DNA from: JAGNLA01 sp964639885
GTDB lineage: Bacteria; Caldisericota; Caldisericia; JAAYUI01
Direction of reading: 5' to 3'
DNA length: 64,000 nt
Assembly (NCBI GenBank): GCA_964639885.1
Contig: CAZXEH010000001.1
Span: forward strand, 1 to 64,000
Within the stretch, counting starts at the first letter, position 1. Every line of letters begins with the position of its first letter. The notes under the pieces are model-generated. The model searched no databases and had not been told where the DNA came from. It worked only from the letters and a program-made list of their open reading frames with translations. The position numbers were made by a program, and so were the translations under genes. This document shows, piece after piece, positions 1 to 9,196 of this stretch.

Positions 1-3000
1 GAGCCATCCGGCAGTTTTCCGGTGAGTGAGAGGCAGATTTTGACGCACATTCCCTGTGTCAATCTTGAGCAGATATTGGGGTTGACTGTAACGGTTTGCT
101 TTGTTCCCTCGAAGTCGAGAATGACAATCCTGTTTGTTTTGCAGTCGACAGAATCGATTGTTCCACGCAGAATTTGTCCAGAGCAAACCGGTTTGCATTC
201 CGATGCCGGCAGGATTTGCAGGTATGAGACAACTTGTGGAAGGGCTGTGGTTGCTGCCTGCTGTTTCAGACACAGCTTCACGCAGAGCGGGAAGTAGTCT
301 GGAGCCCACTTTTGCAGGATTTCCAGAGCAGCGTCGGCTAGCTTGACCTTGATGATTGATCCGCTGGAAACGATCCTTGCAAGTCCGTCGTTTGTGTAGT
401 CGAGCATCTGTGTTGTTACGGTGTCGCCTTCACAACTCCACTGGCATTCGGACAGGTCGAGTTCTCTGGCATCGAGCACAACGAGCGTGCCGTCGGCGAC
501 GTAGTAACCGATGACCTGATAACAAACTCCTTCCTTGAGAACGATTGCGCCTGTCTCAAGTTTTGTGAAGTTCCTGTCCTTCTCAAGGTAGGCCGTGTTG
601 TTGGTGGGGTCAACCTTTCTTGCAACACCAGTCAGGGTTTCAAGCTCAGAGTCGCTGCACTCCTCGGCTGGCAGAATCTTGACATAGTTGGCAAGAATCA
701 CTCCCAGGTCAGTTGTGGCTGTCGGATAGTTTCCACAGATTTCAACGCATCTGCCGGCGATGTTCTGGGTGCAGTCGAAATCGGTCTTGGAAACGTTCAC
801 CTTCCAAAGGTTTTTGCCAATGGACACCTTGATGATCCCGTTCTCACAGCCCTCGCCAACTATCGTGCCTCTGAACTTTCGGCCATCACAGGTCTTTATG
901 TTTTCGCAAACTTCTGGTGGTAGCGGCTTTAAGCCTGTAAGAACAAAGGTTTTTTTATCCTTGTCCCAAACCAGGCACACCTCAAAGCATCCACCTTCCG
1001 ACATCATCTCGATGAACTGCTTGTTGTCGGTGAAGAATTTGATCGGGCCGTTGCTTGTCTGGATTTCCATCAATGCGTTTGGCTGGTATTTTTCTATTTT
1101 GCCCATCAGCTTTCGACCTTTGCAGGTGTTGCAGTCCTGATGGTCGATGATCTTGATCCAGCTTGAGATGAAGACGTGTTGTCCAGCATCCCTCTTTGCG
1201 CAGAATATAACAGCGTCGCCGTACTGAAGGTTTTGGCAGTCTGCACCGGTATATTTGACGGTGAATTCAGTTCCGCCGATGTCAACATAAACAATTCCGT
1301 TGGCGCAGTCGGTTCTCTTGACCACACCCCTGTAATATCCACCTTCGCACGACTGGCACTGGTTGCCATCAAGGAATATGATTTTTCCGGCAATCCAGGC
1401 GTTAGAGTTTTGGTCGAAGGTCGTGCAAACGAGTAGACAGTCGTTTGCCCTTGGTATAACGTTTTGGTCTTTTATTATCAGCTTGATGCTGTTTCCTGAA
1501 GTATCGGTAACGACAGCCACACCTGACTTTTCATCGAATTCATTGACTGTGACCTTGATCCATCTGCCTTCGCAAGCGCATTTTGCACAGTTTTCAGGGC
1601 TTAGGATTTTTATAATCCTTGCCTGGATCGCGCCCGTTTCATCCCGGATCACGCAGAGCCTGACACACAGTCCGGGTTTGAGTGTTGAGCAGGCCTCAAC
1701 GTCCATGTTGAAGGTCATGAGTCTGCCATCAATGCTCACGGTTACCTGTCCGGCGTCGCAGTTGAGCGATTCGATCGATGTGTCAATGATTCTGCCTTCG
1801 CAGTCCTGGGTTTCCTGACAGGAAATCTCCTTGAACCAGAGTCCGATCATTTCGCCGGCTTCATTGACTGACACACAAACTTCGTAACAACTTCCACGGA
1901 TCATTTTGCAGAAGTCTTCTGAATCGAACCTTATCTTGAGTGATCTTGGCGAACGGCCTTCGATTGTGAGAATCTCGGTTCCTTCAATGTATTTGTTTGA
2001 GCACCAGACCGATGTGACTTTGATTTTCACAACTTCGTCGCACTCACCCGGGCATTTGTCCGATGGTGCAGTTTTGAAGCTGACCAGCGTGTAAGGTTGG
2101 GTGCTGAAGTCGATACAGGCCTCGATGCACTCACCTTCCTGAATCTGCTTGCAGATGTCCGCTTCCTTTGCTACAGCTCTGAAAACGGCTTCTGTGGTTT
2201 TAAGCGAAAGGATGTTGTTTGTGCAGTCAACAGCCATGACTTTTGCAATCACGGTCTTGCATTCAACCGGTTGCTCGCACTCGCCTGCCGGAAGAGATTT
2301 CATGCTTACAAGGATCGGCACAGCTCCTGGAACCTCATAAACGCAGGCCTCGACACAGTCACCAACCTTGAAATCCTTGCAAGGTTCAACTCCCTTTATG
2401 AGGATGTTGATCTTGATGTCTTTTGTGACCAGCACCATTCTGCCATCTGTTGCACAGTTCATGTCGCCGATCTTGCCCCTATACGTTTTGTTGCACTCAT
2501 AAGTTTCTGGCGGGCACGGGATTTCTTCCATTGATTTGAGTTTGGGCGCAAACGGGTTTGTTGTGTCGGCGCAAGCCTTGTAGCATTTTCCAGGTACCAG
2601 TCTCTCGCAAAGCCCCTTCATGTTCGGGTCGACCGGAAGTTCAAGTGTCATGCCTGATCCCCACGGGCTTTCGATCACCTTCACCTTGATCTTTCCGTTC
2701 TTGCAGTCACTTAAGATGATCTTGGCTTTGATGATGCTGTCTGTGCATTCGGTTGGCTGTTCAGGCGGGCAGTTGTCAGGGTTTGTCTCAAGAACGTTCG
2801 AAATCTGCTGGACGCCTGCAGCGTTGGTTGTAACGCAGAATTTGTAGCAGTTTGAGATGGTGAGCCTGTTGCAGAGTTCTTTTGAAATATTCAATGTTTT
2901 GTCGCCGTCAGAAGTGGCCAGTTTTACCGAACCCTTCTCACAATCTTTGGCTGCCACACGGCCGGTGATGGTTTCTCCTTCACACGGGTTTGGACACTCG

Positions 3001-4883
3001 ATTTTTTCATAACTTAGGGCAACTGGTGTGTCTTTTGTTGGGTCGATGCAGATTTCATAACACTGACCAACTTCCATGACACAAAACTCTGGAGAATCGA
3101 ACGTGATTTTTAGAATTGTGTCAGCACCTATCTTCCTGGCGTAAATGAGTTTGTTCTTGCAATCGACTCTGAGCGGTTTTATCTGGATTGTCTCGACACA
3201 GCCCCTGCACTCTTCGGCTTTGAGGGGTTTGACCCAAAGGGCAACCGGTTTGTCCCCAACCATGACGATACAGGCTTCAACACACTTTGCGTCAGCAAAG
3301 CCTGATGGATCGATGCCTTCAATGCTTATGGTCAGAGCAGTTTCGCCCTGTGCAACGACTATCTGTTCATTTTCACGGTCAAGCCTGATGAATTTGCCTT
3401 TTATGTACTTGCCCGTGCATTCAGCGCTGTCGCAGTCAAAGGTAAACAACAAATTCAGAACTGGATTTTCATCGTTTGAGATGCAGGCTCTGAAGCACTG
3501 TCCTTTCATTATTCCAAGGCAATCTGCATTTTCAGGAATGGCATATGTGTTTGTATCACCATTGTTTGCCTTCAGGGTTACGGTTCCGTTTGAACAATCT
3601 GAGTTGATCACCTCACCCGAGACCCACTTGCCATTGCAGCTGTAGTTGTCGTTGTCCCTGAGGCATCTGATCCGTTCAATGAATGTGGCTGTGACTGTTT
3701 CGTTTGCCATTGATCCGGTGACTCTGACGCAGATGCCGGCGGTGAGTCTTCTGATAAGGTTCAGGATGGCGTCATTGCTTGAATCTCCAACAACAAGCAC
3801 CTTTCCCTTGTCGGTTCTTAGCGTGAATGAAGGTTTGGTTGCATCGACGGTTTCAACCACCCCTTCCCATGTTCCGATACCGGTTTGCGGGCACGGGATG
3901 AGTTCGGCGGATTCGGCAACCAACAGACCAGGATAGTCCGGGTTGTCGTTCTTGCCAACAATTCTCATGCAGTCGCCAATGACTGGCGTGAACCCGGCGA
4001 TGCCTTCCGGCAGGTGGAACTGGTGTTTGTCACCGCTCCAGCCAACGAGCAGGCCGGTCGAGTCTTCCTGCGACCATCTCTGGAGCACGCCTTCAATGGT
4101 TTCCGAGCACCTGTCAGGGAACAGAAGAACAGCCTGCTTGGTGTCGCCGAACCATTTGACTTCACCCTCTCCAAGGGCTGTTACCGGAAATCTGAGTGGA
4201 ACGTAGGTGTAACCATTGTATATGAATGGCGCTACTCTTGGATTTGTTGGATCAATAGCCACTTCCTGACCGTTGACCACCGCTTTGGATTTGTTGATCC
4301 AGAGCTGGATTTTCACGCTCTTGTAGTCGATGTCCACACGTCTGTCGGCACCGTCCCATTTGATTTGACCGTTAATCTCTTCTACAACGTGCCTGAACAG
4401 GAGGAATGTCCTGTTTTCTCTGATAAGAACAGGACTTTTCATCATTTTTCTGGCGCCGTTGACATAATAGTAAGTGTTGTCAACCTGGAAGATGATTGAG
4501 AGGTTGCAGGGAATTGCAAACTTGGGGTAGTTTTCGTTCGGAGTCGTGCAGGCCTCGTCGCTTTTTATGAGTTCGCGGCCTTCCTTGTCGACTGAAGTTA
4601 TGTAGTAGCAAACGACTGTGCCGTTTGGCGCGTTAAGGTCGATGAAAGTGGTGTCGAGTTGAGGTTTCATGGTCATCGACTCGTAGTCGCCAGCTTCACC
4701 GATTCTTCTGTATATGTAATAGCCGACCGAATCAGGAATTTCCTGCCAGGAAAGCCTGACCATCCCGTTACCTGGCTGGACTGAAAGTTTAAATGTTGTG
4801 TCAGCCGATATCCTTGTTGGTACCGGAGCAAATGAAGTAAGAACAAGCAACGCTGCTGCCAGCGCAAAGGCGATTTTTCTCAT
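1..4883 (-). CDS. giant secreted Cys-rich repeat protein with FN3 and stalk domains (3' end outside window)
   Basis: One minus-strand reading frame stays open from ATG 4883 to the left edge (1627 codons, no stop). The start has GGAGG at 4888-4892. Residues 1-26 are a signal peptide (Arg-Lys start, Ala/Leu core). Residues about 27-110 look like a fibronectin type III domain. About 111-225 match the copper-amine-oxidase-N-like stalk domain, with VVNGQEV and YVPLRFP motifs. From about residue 260 to the edge run some 18 degenerate units of about 76 aa. Each opens with a C-x(2-6)-C-x-G motif, has a mid DC-x-NG motif, and ends with a G-x-C-(V/Y)-E-(A/I/V)-C motif, typically followed by a strand and ExC. 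The even Cys pattern suggests disulphide-pinned beta modules at the cell surface. I do not recognise the repeat as a named family. Function is unknown; a surface-layer or adhesin-like role is inference. Confidence 0.85.
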   Translation of the reverse strand, partial: MRKIAFALAAALLVLTSFAPVPTRISADTTFKLSVQPGNGMVRLSWQEIPDSVGYYIYRRIGEAGDYESMTMKPQLDTTFIDLNAPNGTVVCYYITSVDKEGRELIKSDEACTTPNENYPKFAIPCNLSIIFQVDNTYYYVNGARKMMKSPVLIRENRTFLLFRHVVEEINGQIKWDGADRRVDIDYKSVKIQLWINKSKAVVNGQEVAIDPTNPRVAPFIYNGYTYVPLRFPVTALGEGEVKWFGDTKQAVLLFPDRCSETIEGVLQRWSQEDSTGLLVGWSGDKHQFHLPEGIAGFTPVIGDCMRIVGKNDNPDYPGLLVAESAELIPCPQTGIGTWEGVVETVDATKPSFTLRTDKGKVLVVGDSSNDAILNLIRRLTAGICVRVTGSMANETVTATFIERIRCLRDNDNYSCNGKWVSGEVINSDCSNGTVTLKANNGDTNTYAIPENADCLGIMKGQCFRACISNDENPVLNLLFTFDCDSAECTGKYIKGKFIRLDRENEQIVVAQGETALTISIEGIDPSGFADAKCVEACIVMVGDKPVALWVKPLKAEECRGCVETIQIKPLRVDCKNKLIYARKIGADTILKITFDSPEFCVMEVGQCYEICIDPTKDTPVALSYEKIECPNPCEGETITGRVAAKDCEKGSVKLATSDGDKTLNISKELCNRLTISNCYKFCVTTNAAGVQQISNVLETNPDNCPPEQPTECTDSIIKAKIILSDCKNGKIKVKVIESPWGSGMTLELPVDPNMKGLCERLVPGKCYKACADTTNPFAPKLKSMEEIPCPPETYECNKTYRGKIGDMNCATDGRMVLVTKDIKINILIKGVEPCKDFKVGDCVEACVYEVPGAVPILVSMKSLPAGECEQPVECKTVIAKVMAVDCTNNILSLKTTEAVFRAVAKEADICKQIQEGECIEACIDFSTQPYTLVSFKTAPSDKCPGECDEVVKIKVTSVWCSNKYIEGTEILTIEGRSPRSLKIRFDSEDFCKMIRGSCYEVCVSVNEAGEMIGLWFKEISCQETQDCEGRIIDTSIESLNCDAGQVTVSIDGRLMTFNMDVEACSTLKPGLCVRLCVIRDETGAIQARIIKILSPENCAKCACEGRWIKVTVNEFDEKSGVAVVTDTSGNSIKLIIKDQNVIPRANDCLLVCTTFDQNSNAWIAGKIIFLDGNQCQSCEGGYYRGVVKRTDCANGIVYVDIGGTEFTVKYTGADCQNLQYGDAVIFCAKRDAGQHVFISSWIKIIDHQDCNTCKGRKLMGKIEKYQPNALMEIQTSNGPIKFFTDNKQFIEMMSEGGCFEVCLVWDKDKKTFVLTGLKPLPPEVCENIKTCDGRKFRGTIVGEGCENGIIKVSIGKNLWKVNVSKTDFDCTQNIAGRCVEICGNYPTATTDLGVILANYVKILPAEECSDSELETLTGVARKVDPTNNTAYLEKDRNFTKLETGAIVLKEGVCYQVIGYYVADGTLVVLDARELDLSECQWSCEGDTVTTQMLDYTNDGLARIVSSGSIIKVKLADAALEILQKWAPDYFPLCVKLCLKQQAATTALPQVVSYLQILPASECKPVCSGQILRGTIDSVDCKTNRIVILDFEGTKQTVTVNPNICSRLTQGMCVKICLSLTGKLPDG

Positions 4884-4899
4884 AAAACCTCCATAAAAG

Positions 4900-4927
4900 A
4901 TGATACCATATCACCAGAAATTGGCAA
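4900..4927 (-). promoter_or_regulatory. candidate sigma70-type promoter for the Cys-repeat gene
   Basis: On the minus strand TTGCCA (4922-4927) is followed after 16 nt by TATCAT (4900-4905). The expected start of transcription near 4893 leaves a very short leader that holds little more than the GGAGG ribosome site before ATG 4883. Confidence 0.5.
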
Positions 4928-5089
4928 ATCGGACTGAAGCCAAGAAATACTTGATGGAATCAGGATGAGCAGTCTTTTTGGAGAATCATTTTCAGTAAAT
5001 AAACCGAACATCTGGTGAAAATGATCTCCGACCGATTGTAGTAAATAGTAAATTGCAGGGCGAGTTTGAAGCCTTAAAAAAATGTTTTA

Positions 5090-5117
5090 TTTACAAGGAG
5101 TGCAAGCATTGTAAAAT
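5090..5117 (+). promoter_or_regulatory. candidate promoter for the foldase operon
   Basis: TTTACA (5090-5095), 16-nt spacer, TAAAAT (5112-5117), upstream of the first foldase gene. The rest of 4928-5089 between the divergent genes shows nothing else I can name. Confidence 0.45.
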
Positions 5118-5154
5118 GTCCTTTTGTCAGGAATTCTGGAGGTTATGAAGAAAC

Positions 5155-6957
5155 ATGGGTAACGAGAGAAGAATTAAGATGCGCAGGAAAGAAAATTTCG
5201 AGCTCAAGATCAAGCACTCGAACGCACCAAAGCCAATGGCACTGGGCTGGAAAGTCACGATCTGGACGATCGTTTGCATACTTGTCGTCCTTCTTGGAAT
5301 GGGCATCTGGGCATATGGTGGCAGAAATGTTGAAGCCTCAGTTGGTTCACAGAAGATCACAACCAAGGAACTTGAATCAAGGGTCAGCATGATGATCAAC
5401 CAGCAGTATCCTCAGGACAAGATCAAACAGATGACTCAGGATCAGCTTCAGCAGCTCTACACCTCCGCAAGGGAACAGACTCTCCAGCAGCTCATCCAGG
5501 AAAAGTTGTTCTTTGAGGCGGCAAAACTTGATAAAATCACGGTTACCGATGAAGAATACACAACCGAAGCCCAGAACATCATCACCACACAGGTGAAGCC
5601 ACAGGTGAGCCAGCAGGGTCAGAAGTGGGATGAATGGCTAAAGCAGCAGGGTTACAAGGATGAAACACAGCTGAGGGATTTCATCAAGACAAACTCAAAA
5701 GATGAAATCAACTTCACAATCTACAAGAAGAAACTCCTTGATGATCCAATCCTCAACAAGATCGTGATCACCGATGAAGAGGCAAAAGCATACTACCTCA
5801 GCATTGGTGCCAAGAAGATCAGCCACATTCTGATCAAGTACGACTCCACAAAGGATAAACCAGAAGTCAATACACAGGCAAAGAAGACCATCGATGAGAT
5901 CAAGGCTGAGCTTGCAAAAGACAAAACAAAATTCGCAGAGATCGCAAAGGCCAAGTCCCAGGACAAGCAGAAAGATCAGTCCGGAAAAGACACCGGCTCT
6001 GCGGTCAATGGTGGAGACCTTGGCTGGTACACTGTCGACGGCAACAACCTCGTAACAACAGATGCACAGGGCCAGACAGTCGGTCTGGTACAGGAATTCA
6101 ACGATGCTGCCATGAAGCTCAACAAGGGCGACATCTCGGAACCGGTTCAGACAAAGTATGGCTGGCATATCATCACTATCACTGACATCAAGCTCAGGAG
6201 CGAAAGCTACAATATCACCGAAGGCGTAAGAATCGGTGCCATAAAATTGGTTACAGTTGGCCAGGCAGATGCTCAGGGCAACCCGACTCCGCTCCCGGCA
6301 GATGAAGTCAAGACAAAAGAGAAGACAGCAAACACGGTGCTTGCCGACCTCAAGGCCGGAAGAATCACATTTGATGAAGCCGTCGCCAAGTATTCGGAAG
6401 ACCAGATTTCAAAAGGGAGCGGTGGCGAATTCCCGTACGGCAACGACAGATATGCAAAGGATCCAAAGAACAGCAAGTTCTGGGCAAACTTGGCAGAAGC
6501 ACAGGCTGCGGCACAGCAGGGCTACCCGTTTGATATAGAAGTTGTCCAGGCGGCCATGAAGGCAAAAGCCGGCACCTATGTTCCAAATGTTATCAAAACA
6601 ACAAACAACTTCTGGGTTGTCAAGACAATCGACTACAGAGCAGCAAGAAAAGTCACCTTCGAGGAAGCCAAAGACCTTGTCAAAAAAGACATGGAAAGCA
6701 CCAAAAAGAACGACGAAGCCCAGAAATGGATCAACGACAAAACCGCCGAATTTGGTGTCAAAAACGGCAATGCCTGGAAGACGTTCACAACCTGGTGGGA
6801 TCGCTACGTCGGTTCTCCACTTTCAGACCTCGGTCTGTGGATAAAGCAGTTTATGGGCAAGGGTGGGTCGTCATCAACAACAACCACACCACCAACCCAG
6901 ACACTTCCTGGTGGCGATACAACCACAACACCGACTCCAACCCCGGCAGACAAATAA
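5155..6957 (+). CDS. membrane-anchored SurA/PrsA-like peptidyl-prolyl isomerase with two parvulin-type domains
   Basis: 600 aa. A short basic N-terminus is followed by one membrane segment (about residues 36-56), so the bulk should lie outside the membrane. Next comes a SurA/PrsA-type helical chaperone domain (about 60-215, Gln/Lys-rich). A parvulin PPIase domain covers about 218-345, with ISHILIKY near its start and KYGWHIITITD near its end. A second, more divergent parvulin-like repeat covers about 355-510 (KYSEDQISKGSGGEFPYG). A Thr/Pro-rich tail closes the protein. Likely role: folding of exported proteins such as the large neighbours. GGAGG at 5138-5142 is 12 nt from ATG 5155. An ATG at 5145 opens only a five-codon frame, so 5155 (or ATG 5179) is preferred. 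First gene of a four-gene run. Confidence 0.85.
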   Translation: MGNERRIKMRRKENFELKIKHSNAPKPMALGWKVTIWTIVCILVVLLGMGIWAYGGRNVEASVGSQKITTKELESRVSMMINQQYPQDKIKQMTQDQLQQLYTSAREQTLQQLIQEKLFFEAAKLDKITVTDEEYTTEAQNIITTQVKPQVSQQGQKWDEWLKQQGYKDETQLRDFIKTNSKDEINFTIYKKKLLDDPILNKIVITDEEAKAYYLSIGAKKISHILIKYDSTKDKPEVNTQAKKTIDEIKAELAKDKTKFAEIAKAKSQDKQKDQSGKDTGSAVNGGDLGWYTVDGNNLVTTDAQGQTVGLVQEFNDAAMKLNKGDISEPVQTKYGWHIITITDIKLRSESYNITEGVRIGAIKLVTVGQADAQGNPTPLPADEVKTKEKTANTVLADLKAGRITFDEAVAKYSEDQISKGSGGEFPYGNDRYAKDPKNSKFWANLAEAQAAAQQGYPFDIEVVQAAMKAKAGTYVPNVIKTTNNFWVVKTIDYRAARKVTFEEAKDLVKKDMESTKKNDEAQKWINDKTAEFGVKNGNAWKTFTTWWDRYVGSPLSDLGLWIKQFMGKGGSSSTTTTPPTQTLPGGDTTTTPTPTPADK

Positions 6958-6969
6958 ACTGGAGGCATA

Positions 6970-8169
6970 ATGGCCCAAATCGTGAGCAACAAGAAACAGG
7001 TCAAGAAAACTGGCTGGACAAGCTATCTTCTTCTGCCAGCCGTCATTCTCGGACTAGTGATAGCGCTGCTTGCCGGCATGTTTGTTTATGTGTACAGCAA
7101 GCGCAATGTGGCAAGAATTGTAAGGGATATTCCAATCACCGAACGCCAGATCTCTGTTGAGATAGAAAGCATCAGGAAGGAAAATCCATCATTCAAGCCA
7201 CCGACAAACGCTTCACAGGCTGAACTTGACGAAGCCTACAAGCAGAGCAGAAACGCTGCTTTGACCAGGAGAATGAACATGGCTCTGGTCGAACTTGAAG
7301 CCAGAGAAAAAGGCCTTAACAAAGTTACAAACGCCGACGTCAACAAGAGGATGGAAGAGAATCTCCAGTACTACGGAATGACAGAAGAGCAGTATCTTGT
7401 TGAAAACAACATCACCAGGCAGGAATTCTTTGACCAGACCAGAGAACAGCTCATTTATGAAGCTGTGACCAAGGACATCTACAAGAGTGTCAAGGAACCG
7501 TCCAGGAACGATCTTCTCCAGTACTTTGAAAACGTCAAGACGAACTACGAGATTGGCGAAACTGCAAACTTCTACATGTGCCAAGTCAAGAACATGGACG
7601 ATGCAAACAAGGTCATCGAAGCCATTGTTGCTGATCAGAAAAAGGGCCTCAAGATCGAAGATGCCATGAAAAACGCTGTCAAAAAGTTTACAACTGATCC
7701 CGAATCAAAGAAGACAGACGGTAAGATGATGGACATTCCAAAGGAATACTTCTTCGAGACACCTGAAGTTGCAAACGCCATTTTCCCGGCTGCAAACATT
7801 CCAAAAGAAGCCCAGTTGAGTATTGGCGTGGCTCAGCCGATCATCACCCAGAAAAAAGGCGTATACATAATCCTTCTGCTCAAGAAAAATCCAGCACAGA
7901 AGCCAAACCTTGACGGTGAATGGAACCTATACAACACACAGACACAGAAAATAGACAAGATCAAAATCATCGACATGGTAAAGGATGCCTGGGTTGCAGA
8001 ACAGGGAAACGCTCTTGTTCTCAAGCACATCAACGAGCTTTCGAACCTCTATGAGGACGAAGTGTACGACAGGGTGAAGGGTAATCTCCCGTGGAGTGGA
8101 CTTGAAAAATTCTACGAGTCGCTTCTGGGTTCAACCACCTTCTCCAAACTCATGGGCTGGGAGCAGTGA
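6970..8169 (+). CDS. membrane-anchored SurA-N-like foldase, paralogue of the preceding gene
   Basis: 399 aa, starting 12 nt after the previous stop with GGAGG just upstream. Single N-terminal membrane segment at about 17-43. The rest resembles the SurA/trigger-factor-type N-terminal chaperone domain: EITERQI-like segment, then MALVELEAREKG, YGMTEEQYLVENNITRQEF. It ends in a region that aligns with a PPIase-like fold but lacks an obvious parvulin signature. It probably binds unfolded exported protein, perhaps together with its catalytic neighbour. The partnership is inferred from adjacency and shared topology. Confidence 0.75.
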   Translation: MAQIVSNKKQVKKTGWTSYLLLPAVILGLVIALLAGMFVYVYSKRNVARIVRDIPITERQISVEIESIRKENPSFKPPTNASQAELDEAYKQSRNAALTRRMNMALVELEAREKGLNKVTNADVNKRMEENLQYYGMTEEQYLVENNITRQEFFDQTREQLIYEAVTKDIYKSVKEPSRNDLLQYFENVKTNYEIGETANFYMCQVKNMDDANKVIEAIVADQKKGLKIEDAMKNAVKKFTTDPESKKTDGKMMDIPKEYFFETPEVANAIFPAANIPKEAQLSIGVAQPIITQKKGVYIILLLKKNPAQKPNLDGEWNLYNTQTQKIDKIKIIDMVKDAWVAEQGNALVLKHINELSNLYEDEVYDRVKGNLPWSGLEKFYESLLGSTTFSKLMGWEQ

Positions 8170-8627
8170 TGAAACCGCTGGTCAAATCCTTGCTGACTGT
8201 TGTTTGTGTTCTCCTGGTTATCGTGCTGGTCTGGTTTTTAATCTACACCGTTCCAGATGTTGCAACAAAATCGGTCAGGGGTTATTTCCAATCAATCATC
8301 GATACTGACTATCAAACTGCCTGGACATACATCTTCCCCGGCTCCGACTTCATGAAGCAGTGGGGTGGAAACACCCTCTCCTACGAAAAGTTTGCCGGTG
8401 AACTCACAAATGCCAGGACAAGAGGCACAAAGCCGACTGCTTTTCACATTACAAACTACCGCACCGAACTAGACAGAACACTCGGCATTGATGTACCGAT
8501 TGTTACGGTCTGGACAGAAAATATTGTTTCAGGAAATCCAAAAAACAGTGATCCAAAGGATTACTATCTGAGAAAGGACAAAGACGGAAAATGGAAGATA
8601 TACAAAGGCATCAACCCGCAAAAGTAA
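8169..8627 (+). CDS. small membrane-anchored NTF2-like (DUF4878-type) protein
   Basis: 152 aa, with ATG 8169 overlapping the previous stop (TGATG). One membrane segment at about residues 6-28. The extracytoplasmic part has a helix, then DTDYQTAWTYIFPGSDF, then beta strands, ending in KDKDGKWKIYKGI. That is the usual end of NTF2-like/lumazine-binding-like domains, where a Trp-containing strand closes the cone. Its paralogue follows immediately. No enzymatic residues are evident. A ligand-binding or accessory role beside the two foldases is inference. Confidence 0.6.
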   Translation: MKPLVKSLLTVVCVLLVIVLVWFLIYTVPDVATKSVRGYFQSIIDTDYQTAWTYIFPGSDFMKQWGGNTLSYEKFAGELTNARTRGTKPTAFHITNYRTELDRTLGIDVPIVTVWTENIVSGNPKNSDPKDYYLRKDKDGKWKIYKGINPQK

Positions 8628-9100
8628 AGTCTCCGCACACCCTTTCCGGTCCAATTACATGGATCATTCTGGTTCTGTTTGTGATGGCAGTGTTTGGTTT
8701 CATCTTTACACTCACCAGTGATTCACCGGCCATCACTCTGCGCAAGTTCTACGGTCTTTGCATGGACGGCCAGTACACCAAGGCCTGGGAAATGGTCAAG
8801 CCAGACTCTGACTACGCAAAACAGTTCAACAGCGATCCGAAGGTTTTCGAGGAAATGTGGACAAGAACAAAAACACATGGAACCACCTATCTCAAAGTCA
8901 GGATTGACGGAGTGACCTTCTCGGCAAAGTCAACTTCAGACAAGATGACAGCCGTTGTTGCCTATTCGTTCATGACAAAAGAGCAGGTGAAAGACAGTAA
9001 TGGTGTGGTGAAAAACCAGATCAATGACGCAAACCTTGGATACATGACGATGGAGAAGCTAAAGGGTGAGGGCTGGAAGCTCACGCTCCCCAACAGATAG
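8591..9100 (+). CDS. second NTF2-like membrane-anchored protein, tandem paralogue
   Basis: 169 aa. The ATG overlaps the preceding gene by 37 nt. No later in-frame ATG, GTG or TTG precedes the membrane segment (about residues 21-41), so this start stands. The domain repeats the pattern of its neighbour: LCMDGQYTKAWEMVKPDSDY, a central beta region, and KLKGEGWKLTLPNR at the end. The neighbour has the equivalent DTDYQTAWTYIFPGSDF. Last gene before the terminator at 9131-9170. Confidence 0.6.
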   Translation: MEDIQRHQPAKVKSPHTLSGPITWIILVLFVMAVFGFIFTLTSDSPAITLRKFYGLCMDGQYTKAWEMVKPDSDYAKQFNSDPKVFEEMWTRTKTHGTTYLKVRIDGVTFSAKSTSDKMTAVVAYSFMTKEQVKDSNGVVKNQINDANLGYMTMEKLKGEGWKLTLPNR

Positions 9101-9130
9101 ACCATTGTCCAACTTTTTTTTAATCACTAC

Positions 9131-9170
9131 AAAGGATTGCTGTTGAACCGGCAATCCTTTGGCATTTTTT
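9131..9170 (+). terminator. rho-independent terminator of the foldase operon
   Basis: Perfect 10-bp stem (9131-9140 AAAGGATTGC with 9151-9160), 10-nt loop, then ggcATTTTTT. It lies 30 nt after the stop at 9100. Confidence 0.85.
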
Positions 9171-9196
9171 AAAAGACTTTCTTGTGAGGCGACCCA

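Noticed and set aside
22..4499. Many plus-strand open frames up to about 200 codons across the first 4.5 kb
   Set aside because: They are shadows of the continuous 1627-codon minus frame, lack ribosome sites and domains, and are rich in Ser/Leu/Thr as expected for antisense translation.
5145..5162. Five-codon leader peptide upstream of the first foldase gene
   Set aside because: The ATG at 5145 is only 2 nt from the GGAGG, too close for a normal start, and nothing suggests an attenuator.
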